This document shows positions 20,571 through 30,192 of a stretch of DNA of 64,000 bases, piece after piece; the stretch's first letter is position 1, and each line of letters begins with the position of its first letter. Below the pieces are notes generated by a model. It was given only the letters and a program-made list of their open reading frames with translations, was not told the origin of the DNA and ran no database searches. The translations under genes and the position numbers were made by a program. Source of the DNA: Liopterus haemorrhoidalis (taxonomy: Eukaryota; Arthropoda; Insecta; Coleoptera; Dytiscidae); NCBI GenBank assembly GCA_963971575.1, contig OZ020622.1:33572301-33636300 (forward strand), read 5' to 3'.

Positions 20571-22200
20571 TTGTTTTTTTTTTCTCTTCAGGTCCTTTGT
20601 TTATTGTTTGTTAGCTCTTTCCTTCGTTTTATAACGTTTTTCATTCACTCTACTCCTCCTCCTTCGTCATCCAATAGCTGTTCTCTGTTTCTCGTTTCCA
20701 CTTTCATCTCAATGCATTTCCTTATATGTTCTATATTTTCTTGTTCTTCTCCGCACATCCTACACAAATTCCTTGTCTCTTCCCACTAGAAATTATTGGT
20801 GTTCTCCTCGTTTCCGCAGCGAAAATTTGAAATTATTTTTTTATGCTTCCCGTCTGTCCTTAAGTATCTTGGTTGTCCAAGAGTTTTAATCTTCCTGTAG
20901 TTTGTGTTGTACCTCGACTTGTCGATTCTATTTTTTTGTTCTTGTTTTTGTATGTCTCTGTCTCTGTCAGTTACTAAAGTTATGACGTCTTCGCCTTGTT
21001 GCTCCTTTCTTGCTTTTTCCTACAGGCTATATCCATTTCTTTCAAAGTAGTTTTTCCTTTCCTTCCACCAGTCAGTCTCCAGTTTCTTGTCTCTTTCTGA
21101 TATGCATTTTCTAAGAATTTCGTTACTGCTGATTCTGCTTCTTTGTTCAAATTGTGTTGCCCTCTTTCCAGTGTCTATTCTTAGCTTGTCTCTGTCGGTT
21201 TCTGCCAGTTTTATGTACGATGGGGTTTGTCTGTCTAGTCCGAATGACCACCGTATGTACCTCTCTTGAATTTGTTCTATTTGTTCGTATTCTTTCCAAC
21301 CCCATATCTCTACCCCATACAGTAGTACACTCTTTATTAGTTTGTCAAAAAGGAACATTCTTCTTTTGAAATTGTTTTTAAATTTTCTCTCACCTATGCT
21401 TCAAATTAGTCCCATCACACATCTTGCCTTTTTGACTAGGTCACTGATGTGTCTTTAGTCTTTATTGTTTTTTTGAAACACATATCCCAAGTATTTTACC
21501 TCTTTTACCTGTTCGAGGTCCGTGACTTTCCATGCCCAGTTTTCTTTCTTTTTTCTTCTTCCACTTTTCCGGAATTGAATTATCTTAGTTTTTTCTGTAC
21601 TCATTGTCATATTATTCTTTTCTATATATCTCTCGAATCTCCTGATCATTTCTTTCAATTCTGGGGCACTTTTTGCTACTATCACAATATCATCCGCATA
21701 TGCCAGTGACCAGATTTTTTTCCCTCCTATTATCATTCTCCCTGATTGCCATTTTGTTAGTATTTCTTCCAGGTCGGCCAGGTAGATTGCAAACAGGATT
21801 GGACTGAGTGGACATCCCTGTCTTAATCCTCGTTCCGTCCAAAATTTTTCGCTTATCTCCTCTCCTATCTTTACTCTGTTGGAAGTTTCTGTGTAGATTT
21901 CTCTGATTTTTTTATCAGGTGGGAGTTCACTCCTCTCTTTTTCATCACTTCCCACAGCTGTTCTCTATCCACCATATCAAAGGCTGATTTCAAGTCCGCG
22001 AACATTGCGTATAATTTTCCGCCTTCTTTCTTTATTTCTATGTCGATCATGGTTTTCAGGGTGTAGATGTTGTCTATGGTGCTTCGCCCTTTACGAAAGC
22101 CTGCCTGATTGTCTGGCAGTAGACCTTTACACTCAATATCATCCGTAAGTCTTTCTTCTAAAATTGAGGCATATAATTTGTACAGAGTGTTAATTAAGGT
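20571..22200 (-). mobile_element. 5'-truncated LINE, frameshifted
   Basis: Minus-strand pieces in order: fingers/palm at about 22200-21960 (GFRKGRSTIDNIY and MFADLKSAFDMVD, read across broken frames), GLRQGCPLSPILFAIYLADL and LAYADDIVIVAKS at 21455-21955 (the catalytic YADD), then the thumb with KYLGYVFQKN. A separate frame, 21020-21358, holds the C-terminal segment (LLYGVEIWGWKEYEQIEQIQ). The clade is uncertain. The 3' end is a short A-rich tail at about 20571-20580. Confidence 0.8.
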
Positions 22201-22655
22201 GTGACAGAGTGCACCTTAATCTTATAACTATGTTGCAAATAACTATAAACATCCCGAGCAATATCGTTTATAACTCGTGGAAGTTTTTACATGCATAACT
22301 CGCACACAATGCAAATGAGTGACACACATTTCATTATAAATAAATATTTTACATCGTTTTTCAGTAACACAGCTAATGGATGATGTTTTCCCATCATACT
22401 GGATGATTGGATGGTCAAATCCAATTAAATTAGAGATTTATAGAATGACATGTGTTCCAAAAAGAAATTACTATTTCTGAATATACAGAATCAGAACTAG
22501 TGTTAGAAACCGATATTAACGTCAAAAAGCAATCCGTTACTATTTTGGTATCTTTATTGATAAATCCAACAACTAATGCTAATTTTTTTGTGGCACTTAA
22601 GTCAGTGGCTCATCAAACAATAAGTGAAAAATGAGTAACTTTTAACATTTGTATT
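22201..22655. other. Intergenic; one short unrecognised plus-strand frame
   Basis: The 60-codon plus-strand frame at 22452-22634 has no recognisable motif. The rest is AT-rich and holds nothing I can name. Confidence 0.3.
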
Positions 22656-23060
22656 AAGGCTTCAAAATTATAGCACCAGTTACTGTTTTAACAATTGCAG
22701 TACATTAAGTATGATTACATTTGAGTTCTTTTGCCACATCAGAACCTAAATAAACTATTTCAAATAAATTCACTAAATGATCAACACTATTAAAGGCAAT
22801 GTTATGTTCAACTAAAAAAGAACATATTATTATTGCTCCTTCTTTTATTTTCATCGAACTTTTCCGTTCAACGAATTTAACGCAATATTTATATCAGGTT
22901 GTGAAACGCTTGTAATAATTTTTTTCTTGTAATTTGCTCCAGCTGCTTGTTTTATAATATCTGTTTTACCACCTTTATTATCTGCATCAGGTGTTTAAGC
23001 ATTTAGAAATATGGTTTTCTTACTGTTTTTGTCATCACATTCATGTCTTCCAGCTGTTTA
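22656..23060 (-). pseudogene. N-terminal fragment of a hAT/BED-type transposase
   Basis: Read across shifted frames on the minus strand: DADNKGGKTDIIKQAAGANY, then VSQPDINIALN, then a segment with VEHNIAFNSVDHLVEFI and SDVAKE, then KCNHT...TGAI. The EHN-F--DHL pattern is characteristic of the region after the BED finger in hAT-like transposases. It carries several stops and no catalytic region. Confidence 0.55.
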
Positions 23061-23222
23061 TCAAAATTTTCTAAATCCTCCATGCAATTGATTTGTTCAA
23101 ATGAATCTGTAGTTTCTGATATATCTCTAGGGTCTTGCGATATTCTTATTAAATATTGGACATCGATATTTTCCGTATATTCTGCATGACTTCAACTATA
23201 AGATCTTAAAAGTATATACGGA

Positions 23223-23560
23223 TTAGTATAAAATCGATCGAATTATTACATAAAAAATACCTTGATTTTTCTTGAAACTCAAACAGATGCCAAAATTGGA
23301 TGATGTTGAAGAAAATGGAGAGCTAATGTCTTCTGAATTAGTTATTCTATGTTCGGTATTCATAAGTATGGGTTCTTTCTTCATAGGTATCAAGGGTGGT
23401 ACATCTTCATCTGATAAGGGTGAAACGGAATCTTCATAGATCCTCCTTTTTACTTCTTCTACAATCAAGTTTTACAGCAGTATCGGTATCGCTTTGCGAT
23501 ACATTGGAATCTACCTCCAATCTTTTTAATTTTTCAAGAGCTTTCAAATAATTTCCTACA
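23223..23560 (-). pseudogene. Broken exon of an unrecognised acidic protein
   Basis: A minus-strand frame entering from the (AT)n side reads NYLKALEKLKRLEVDSNVSQ, then SDTDTAVKL. After a one-base shift the second frame (23223-23468) continues VEEVKRRIYEDSVSPLSDED and EPILMNTEHRITNSED. The sequence is acidic and serine-rich, probably disordered. I recognise no domain. Confidence 0.35.
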
Positions 23561-23566
23561 AATACA

Positions 23567-23568
<2 letters not shown>

Positions 23569-23657
<89 letters not shown>
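23569..23657. repeat. (AT)n microsatellite, about 44 units
   Basis: Uninterrupted AT dinucleotides. The copy number in the assembly should be treated as approximate. Confidence 0.95.
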
Positions 23658-23659
<2 letters not shown>

Positions 23660-23689
23660 ATATATCCTCTAAAAACTAAGAGGAACACA

Positions 23690-24050
23690 TAGATGTTATC
23701 AAAAAACGAACTAAGTCGTTATAAATCCCAAACCAATCAGGCACCATAACATTTTCACAATAAAAAACTTTAAATTAATAACATTCTATACATTTTTTAG
23801 AAAACAATCGTGAAGCGGCCATTTTGTTTAATAAGGGAAGAAGAACAGGTGTAGAAGGGTGAAGATAAGGAAAATTGTTCCAGAATGTTCTATTATTTGA
23901 TTAAAAAGTAAGAAGAAGTATTCTTTATCCCATGATTCAATGTGATGACCTTGGGTACTGTTTGAATTTAAGCGGGCATGTGTATGACTTTAGAATTATA
24001 TAAAAAAAAAAACAATAATAAAATGACAAAAATTGTAACATGGGTATTAG
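23690..24050. other. Intergenic, nothing recognised
   Basis: Includes GCGGCCATTTTG near 23815 (a YY1/Pho-like GCCAT core). There is no coding signal. Confidence 0.35.
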
Positions 24051-24058
24051 AATCATTA

Positions 24059-24580
24059 TTATGACACAATAACTTCTCGAGGATCATTTTTATTCCTTAT
24101 TTTTTTAAAAATAAGAAGGAATGAGTAAATAGAATGTAAATTTTCAATATCCTTTTTCGAATTTAGTGTGTGATCAAAATGATTAATATAACACATCTCT
24201 TTAAACATCCTATTAGAAAAGTGGCAGAAACGGTCCAAAACCTCAGGATTATTGAAATCTACTTTATGTTTTGTGTAATGAATATGTTGTCCCAAAGCGC
24301 ATTTTTTAGGACTTATTCTAGCATCAGAACGATGTTGTATTATTCTATTACTGAGTTTTTGTACCGTACTGCCTACGTAGACTTTGTTACATTCGCATTT
24401 CAATTTGTATATACAGTTTTTACTAGAACCAATGTTATATTTATATTTTAATTTTGTATTTATAGAAGCTAACTTAGATAATGTTTTGTGTGCAATAACT
24501 AGGTTTTCCAACCTTAGTACCTTGTTAAGGCTATTTGAGGTGTGTCCCAAATATGTGAGGGCTCTGTATTTTTTAGGTTC
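24059..24580 (-). pseudogene. Penelope-like GIY-YIG endonuclease domain
   Basis: Reads KNCIYKLKCECNKVYVGST (the GIY...YVG core), KLSNRIIQHRSDAR with the conserved arginine, and later RMFKEMCYINHF with the metal-binding glutamate. The first glycine of GIY is replaced. The domain cuts target DNA in this element class. Confidence 0.8.
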
Positions 24581-24889
24581 AGAAACTTCCGCTGTATTGG
24601 TAACCAATCCCACATTCCCCCCCCCCCCCCCCTGGATCTGATTCGTGAATAGTATCACAGTTGAAAAGAATTTTGTAAACTAATTTTTTTGGATATGAAT
24701 TGGCTATGAAAATTCCTGCTAATCTTTTTAAGTTATTTTTAAGGAAAATTATATCTGAAATTTTTGTGACCCTGTCTTTCATGGTTTTTAAAAGTGCTAT
24801 TTTGTATTTAAGAGGATGAAAAGAAAGAAAGTTAAGATATCTACCTGAGTAGGTCTTTTTGGTGTACCAATTGAATTTGAGGTTATTAT

Positions 24890-25636
24890 TTATATCTCTA
24901 AAGAAGTAAGTGTCCAAAAAGGGAACTCCTTTTTTTCCAAATCTTCTACCTCTATGGTAAATTGTATCGAAGAATGATATTCATTGAATTTTTCCAAGAC
25001 ATAGTTGGTTTTGTTCAACGGAACTGCCAACACTAAGTCAACATATTTTTTTATAAAAGGTACTTGGAAATCCAATCTTTCCAAAACCTTATCCAATAAA
25101 GTATCCATGGTTATTTGAGCTAAGATGGGAGAGAGATTGCTACCCATTGGACAACCCTTCTTTTGTAAGTAAATCTTATCCTCAAAAGCAAAATAAGAAG
25201 AATGATATATGGTTTTTAAAATTTCAATAAAAATATCCCTGCTGATAGGGGTGACTTTGGAGATGTCTGACCATCTGTCTTTAATTTCTTGTAAAATAAG
25301 GTCCCATGTGAGACTTGGAAACAATGAAACTACATCTAAACTAATTAAGGTAAAATTATTCGGAATTTTGAAATCTTTAAGTTCCTTAACAAGATCAAAC
25401 GAATTGTTAACGTAGTATGGATTGTCACTGTTATAAGATCTTTTTAATATGTCTGCCATAAAAATGGTAAGGTTTTTTAAAGGTCCATCCGAACTATCTA
25501 TGATATGACGTAATGGTTTTTCATCTTTATGTATTTTAATGTTAGCAAAAACACTAGGGATAAGTGCGTTATGTTCGTTTAAATCTCTGGCAATCTCTTT
25601 TGAAATGAATTTTTTAAGTTTAAGTTTTGCTACCAA
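24890..25636 (-). pseudogene. Penelope-like reverse transcriptase domain
   Basis: Diagnostic motifs: FANIKIHKDEKPLRHII (the P-IYG-PKIHK / PLRPI region), TLISLDVVSLFPSL, KGCPMGSNLSPILAQ and, for the catalytic box, KKYVDLVLAVP, where the second aspartate of YVDD is leucine. Loss of that aspartate should abolish polymerisation. A frame change after EFPFWTL separates it from the next segment. Confidence 0.85.
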
Positions 25637-25879
25637 TTTATTATTGAGGTTTTGATATGCACTGTATAATCTAAATTAAAAGGATTAAATCTTATTGAAT
25701 TATAGACTAGCATATGTTTTTCTTCTTATTCCTATCTTCTAATTTAGCGTGAAAGTTCCAACGGTTTTATTGTTATTAGAAGCGGTCGGTAATATAGTTA
25801 GCGTACTTAGGTTCATCTTCTTGCTTCTGCGTCGGTTGTGTTGTTAAACAAACTTAGCATGGCTTCTGCTTTTTTGAAA

Positions 25880-26195
25880 TGTGTAACAGATTCTTGTAAA
25901 TTGTATTTAAACCTTGAATATCTGTTTTTGCATTTAAGTTCTGTTCATTTTCAGTTATGTAACACATTTCAAGGAATGTGCGTTTATAAGTGTTCGGAGG
26001 CCAAAATGGATGTATCTTCGAATTTAGGCACGTGTGTTGTAGTCTTCAGATGTTGGCTCAGATAACAACATTCTGGTTTACATTTCACGTCCGATTTGTG
26101 TTGTGAGATGCGATGCCCTAAGCATTGGGATGTCTGTCCAACGTAAGGTAAGCCGCATTCACATCCAATCTTGTAAACAACGTCACGTCACGTTT
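25880..26195 (-). pseudogene. Second Penelope-like GIY-YIG fragment, different family
   Basis: Minus strand from 26195: VVYKIGCECGLPYVGQTSQC, RISQHKSD, then CCYLSQHLKTTTHVPKFEDT and two stops. It is clearly a GIY-YIG endonuclease of the Penelope type but differs from the copy at 24059 in sequence, so it marks a second family. Near-inverted copies of AAATGTGTTACAT lie at about 25878 and 25955. Confidence 0.7.
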
Positions 26196-26216
26196 TTTTA
26201 TTTTTGTTTATCTTTT

Positions 26217-27003
26217 AACCCTTTCGCGACGGGCGAATTTTTCATAAGTCGTGCCCCCTGGACGGGCATTCTAAGCCCGTGCGGAATCGTACGGCGTTCG
26301 TAGTTGAAGCAAATTTTATCGAGAAAACACGGTCTTCGGTTTTAAAACAATTAACATAATGACGGAATTTTACAGTCATCGTACTTGTATACAAATGTAT
26401 TATATATATTTTTTATGATTTATTTATTTTTTTTATTTTTATTTAATAGGGAGAATAAAAATAAGATTATATACAAAAGAAATATAAACATTTATAAACA
26501 TAAATTATCAAAATTTACAGTTATTAAAGACAATATAATTATAATAACATTGTAATTTTTTATAAAAAAATTGTAAACAAAATATTAATTTTTATTATAA
26601 TAATATTTTTTTGTATGATACACTTCAAAGCAAGGAGTGCAGCATAATGCGGCATTGCACTCCTTGCAATAAAATGCGGTCTCTTGCCTTTTCTTGTTTT
26701 TGCAACAAACAACACATCTCCTTACCGCTTGTTTTTTTCCCTCTTCGGTTGGCATTTTTTTAATAAAATGTCTCGAAGTCAATCGGATAGGATTTTCTAT
26801 ATGTGATCTTCACACAGTACAGGACTTATCAACAGGATTATAACTTCAAATAATTCTTCAATAAGTGTTAATTGGAAATCGGCAAAGCTTGATTTTTTCC
26901 TTTGTTTAAATTATATAATGCATGCGAATTTAAAACGCATAAATCAATTAAATGAAAAAATACTTTCTTATACCACTTAATGGTTTTTCGTATAGATTTT
27001 GTG
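26217..27003 (-). mobile_element. piggyBac-like element, 3' part
   Basis: A TTAA at 26215-26218 is followed by CCCTTTCGCGACGGGC, the CCC-type end expected of piggyBac elements, which insert at TTAA. Inside, on the minus strand, are the transposase C-terminal parts: TIKWYKKVFFHLIDL (about 26990-26900), IENPIRLTSRHFIKK and the cysteine-rich end (26585-26782). No second end was found; the right side runs into another transposase family at about 27003. Confidence 0.75.
26585..26782 (-). pseudogene. piggyBac transposase C-terminal cysteine-rich domain
   Basis: RRCVVCCKNKKRQETAFYC is followed by KECNAALCCTPCF and YHTKK, giving the Cys-x2-Cys ... Cys-x2-Cys ... Cys-x3-Cys ... His pattern of the piggyBac C-terminal zinc-binding domain that contacts the element ends. 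The DDD catalytic core is not preserved. Confidence 0.8.
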
Positions 27004-27710
27004 CTACTTAAAATTATAGCAAAATAGTTTCTTATAAAATTTTGCTCCCGTTGAAAGCTTAGGAGTGGGAAGTGCTTGCTGCAATTCAAAGGTAATTGCA
27101 TATGTTCCTGGATTTCTACTTGCTTCTAATCTTGCGTTTTTTATAGCTTCCTGTCCAGCTTTTGCTTTTTTTATGGTGTAGGTTCAATTCGGTATTTAAA
27201 TTATTTAATTTTGAGTTTCATCTTTAGCTTTAGCATCCTTAATTAAAACATTATAAGAATCACAAACACTACATGAGTCAGTTTTTGGAGTTTTAAATGT
27301 AATATTGTACTCTTTTTAAAAATACGTCGAAACTTATCACGAGAAACAGGAACTTCATTTTTTCGGAGCAATCCTTCTTATAGACATCATAGCAAGAGTC
27401 AACCGTGTATTCCATAGTCATAAACATGCCATTTGGATTATCGTTCCTGGAATAATCACTGATATTTTGGTAGCTTATCAATAAAAGATCGAACTGAAGT
27501 TAATTGCTGTTGAGCAAATTTTTGCTTATGGTTTCCATGACGATCTCTTCTATCTACAGTTGGAATATTATAGCCGTTTTTCATTTTCTTTGCAATATTT
27601 TCTACCCTTTCGCGACTATTTTGCAGACCGTGTATATTTAAGAAAGCCTTTTTAAAAATTTTCTTCCTCTCCCCAGCTGAAACTACTAAGTAACCTATTG
27701 TGAATTTTCG
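27003..27710 (-). pseudogene. Fragment of a widespread insect transposase-like family
   Basis: Minus-strand segments in shifted frames: FLNIHGLQNSRERVENIAKK, DRRDRHGNHKQKF, VRSFIDKLPKY, ITFKTPKTDSCSVCDSYN, KAKAGQEAIKNARLEASRNP and ELQQALPTPKLSTGAKFYKK. The C-x2-C...D and LPTPKL...FYK pattern belongs to a family found repeatedly in insect genomes; I do not know its superfamily with confidence. It joins the piggyBac piece directly at about 27003. Confidence 0.5.
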
Positions 27711-28021
27711 CCTCGATGGAAGAGCCTTTTTTGTCTTTTGTCAGATGTCGCTGATGTTGCCGCCGGCGTTGATGAAGCAGCGTTCCTGCTTTCCTTTGCA
27801 GGGTTTCTTGCTAATGACTCCCGGCGTCCGATGATTTGAGCGGGATCCTCGGGGTTGCTGGGCGAGCTGTAACCTTCCTTTTCTGTCTGTATCCGTTTAT
27901 CCAGTATTTTATTTGCACTCTCCTGGTCCGAGTCCCGATCACTTTTTCTGTGTTCCTCCATACTTTGCTTCCAGCGCTGAATAATCGCCTGCGCTGGGTA
28001 GATCTCGGCTCGCCTTACCAA
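27695..28021 (-). CDS. Unrecognised hydrophilic ORF (possible LINE ORF1 piece)
   Basis: 108 residues, rich in Arg, Ser, Glu and Ala (IIQRWKQSMEEHRKSDRD; SLARNPAKESRNAAS), with no domain I can name. Its composition and its place upstream (on the minus strand) of R1-like sequence would fit the start of a LINE ORF1, but this is a guess. A poly-G run lies at about 28186-28198. Confidence 0.25.
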   Translation of the reverse strand: MVRRAEIYPAQAIIQRWKQSMEEHRKSDRDSDQESANKILDKRIQTEKEGYSSPSNPEDPAQIIGRRESLARNPAKESRNAASSTPAATSATSDKRQKRLFHRGENSQ

Positions 28022-28259
28022 AAGAATACTTTTGGCTGGCGAGGGGAAATTTTGATAGAAATATGGGGGGAGGGGGAGGTAACCTTATCACCCATGGGTG
28101 AAAAACAGTTCGTCCACCTAATGTCCGTCCATACACAGCCCCACACCGGCCGGGATTGCGTGACAGGAAAACTAAACCAGTAGGAGGGGGGGGGGGGGCT
28201 TGCGCGCAACCAAAATGTGTTGCGTCGAACTATGCAGGGGGTGTGTAAACAGGGAGCCA

Positions 28260-28841
28260 AAAAACGAAAAATAAATTTTCAAAATCAGACAATGTCCACA
28301 AATTAAATATTAAATTTTTTTAAGTCCACAAAAGTTTTATAAAAAATATTCTAAGTGCCTCAAGGCTGACACGTGCCGCAGTTCTAGATGGCCTTGAAAG
28401 ACATTCCGGCCTGGATGGACCGAATGTCACTCAGCACTAACTGGTTTACGCACTTAGAAAAATTTGCTAAAAAATCTCACCGGACACCTCTTCAGCGCAC
28501 ACACTTCCTACTGTAGGGGTTGAATGGCTAGGGCTGTAGGGGTGAAAATTCCCACAAACCCGCACGACGTCGGACAGCTGCGGATCAGCGCCTCGGCGAA
28601 CCTCCTGGCAGCTTCCTGTCTCTGCTACAATTGTTGGTATAGTTGCACACTGACAGCCCTTAAAATAGGGTTTGGGGTGTCGCACACACAAAAACTCCCG
28701 CCACTAAAAAAACCGGAAACAACTTCCACACACACTATCAAGATCTCGTAATAAAATTAAGGTTTTCGCAGCTGTAGCAGGCAAAAGAGTAGGAGCGATA
28801 AAATCACGTCCTCATCTGATGACTGCTAAACTCAAAGTGAG
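28260..28841. other. Intergenic, higher GC, nothing firmly recognised
   Basis: A minus-strand frame at 28467-28691 has no recognisable domain. The base composition resembles LINE 5' sequence, but there is no motif to support that. Confidence 0.25.
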
Positions 28842-28862
28842 CCTAGCCTAACCTAACCTAAC
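28842..28862. repeat. Short run of insect telomere repeat units (CCTAA/TTAGG)
   Basis: CCTAG followed by three CCTAA units and one C, directly joined to the 13-T run that is the poly(A) tail of the R1-like LINE on the minus strand. Confidence 0.85.
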
Positions 28863-29406
28863 TTTTTTTTTTTTTATTGAGCGAAGAAATCCTTTATGGA
28901 CACCCATAAAGGGTAGTATGGGACTCAAGATTGTTTGTTACCCACTAAAAATCCAAATCGACATCTGCAGTGGCTTCGGGACCATTCTTACGAATATTAC
29001 TTCAATGCCACTGCTGTCTGATTAGCCTTTTATCAGTTTCTCATGTTGCGCTTTCTCTCTCATGATACTGGTACACATATGGCTTATGGTTCGCCAGTTG
29101 TCTGGGTTAGCTTTCATCAGGTTGGCCCCGTTCTCTGTGGTTACCTGCCGCCCGACTGCGACAGACGCTTTAAATCTGTATGCCTCCCATCGAGGGCATA
29201 CTATTGTAGCAGAACGTGGTTATGTAATAACTACACACAATACTTTTAACGTATATCTATATTTTGTAATAGCACTACATAAAAAACTATGTTTTATTAA
29301 AACCATAACATATATTCCTAATATTGACAACTCTATCATCATGGATACTCCATTGATTGGCGGTGTCGTCACAAGACCCTCCCTCAATGGAGTATATCTG
29401 TCAGTG

Positions 29407-29841
29407 TCAATCAGGTCTGTCACAGTCAGTTTTATTTGTCAAGTATGACATTTTCAAAGACAACCGCAGTTCTTTCACACAACGTTCGTGTTTCACTGGT
29501 TGCAGACTTTTAGTCAAAATGTCAGCTGTCATTTGACTTGTTGAGATGTAGTCTACGTCCACTCTACCTTCTTCGTAAGACTGCCTCACGAAGTGATGTC
29601 GTATGTCGATGTGCTTGGTTCTTGAATGAAAATTATTGTTTTTTACCAAGAGACCAGCACCAACATTATCTGAAAATATCTTCGTTTTCTTTTCAATAAT
29701 GTTTAATTCCTTTACAGTGTTCTGCAGGAATATAGCTTCTTTGGAAGCTTCTGTCAGAGCCATATATTCTGCCTCTGTACTGGACAAGGCAACAGTTCGC
29801 TGTTTCCTCGATTCCCAGCTTATAGGTGACCCTGAAAACAA
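29407..29841 (-). pseudogene. Copia RNase H domain
   Basis: PISWESRKQRTVALSSTEAE carries the conserved glutamate (TEAEYMAL). IFSDNVGAGLLVKNN carries the catalytic aspartate. HSRTKHIDIRHHFVR and TADILTKSL form the C-terminal signature of Ty1/Copia polyproteins. It is intact as a domain, but upstream functions are deleted and one shift separates it from 29887-30192. Confidence 0.9.
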
Positions 29842-29886
29842 AAAGATAAAACCGGTATACGATCGACGATCGTGTATACAGGAGCC

Positions 29887-30192
29887 TCAATCTGCATCTG
29901 CATAGCCAACTAGGCTTTCCTTGTTTTTATCAAATCGCAGTTTGTAGTCTTTTGTTCTACGTAGGTATCTTAGGATATGTTTAGCTGCTACCCAATGTTC
30001 TGTTTGATATGACGTGTTAAATTGACTCAGGTAATTTACTGCAAAAGTTATGTCGGGTCTTGTTGTTACTGACAAATACATCAATGACCCAATGAGATTT
30101 TGATAAGGATATTTTGTGTCGGGTGTTTTATTTTCTTTTTGTAATTTGCAATTTGGTTCTAGTGGTGTCTTTGCGGGTTTGCAATTCTCCAT
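29887..30192 (-). pseudogene. Copia RT C-terminal segment
   Basis: EIFSRFGMENCKPAKTPLEP directly follows the 5' LTR; then NLIGSLMYLSVTTRPDITFA, WVAAKHILRYLRRTKDY and SLVGYADAD, where RNase H begins. The catalytic YVDD of RT was lost in the internal deletion. Confidence 0.88.

Larger units (their letters stand above)
24059..25640 (-). mobile_element. Penelope-like element, decayed
   Basis: Minus-strand order is reverse transcriptase (24890-25636), connection (24579-24917), GIY-YIG endonuclease (24059-24580). Penelope-like elements are the retroelement class with this RT plus GIY-YIG layout. The 5' part of the RT is missing. A poly-C run at 24617-24632 in the connection region has probably expanded and disturbed the frame. 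No terminal repeat was identified. Confidence 0.85.

Noticed and set aside
23569..23657. Long YIYIYI peptide from the AT microsatellite
   Set aside because: Pure dinucleotide repeat translated; no coding value.
25640..25880. Hammerhead ribozyme of the Penelope element
   Set aside because: I looked for the CTGATGA ... GAAA core on both strands near the element ends and did not find it.
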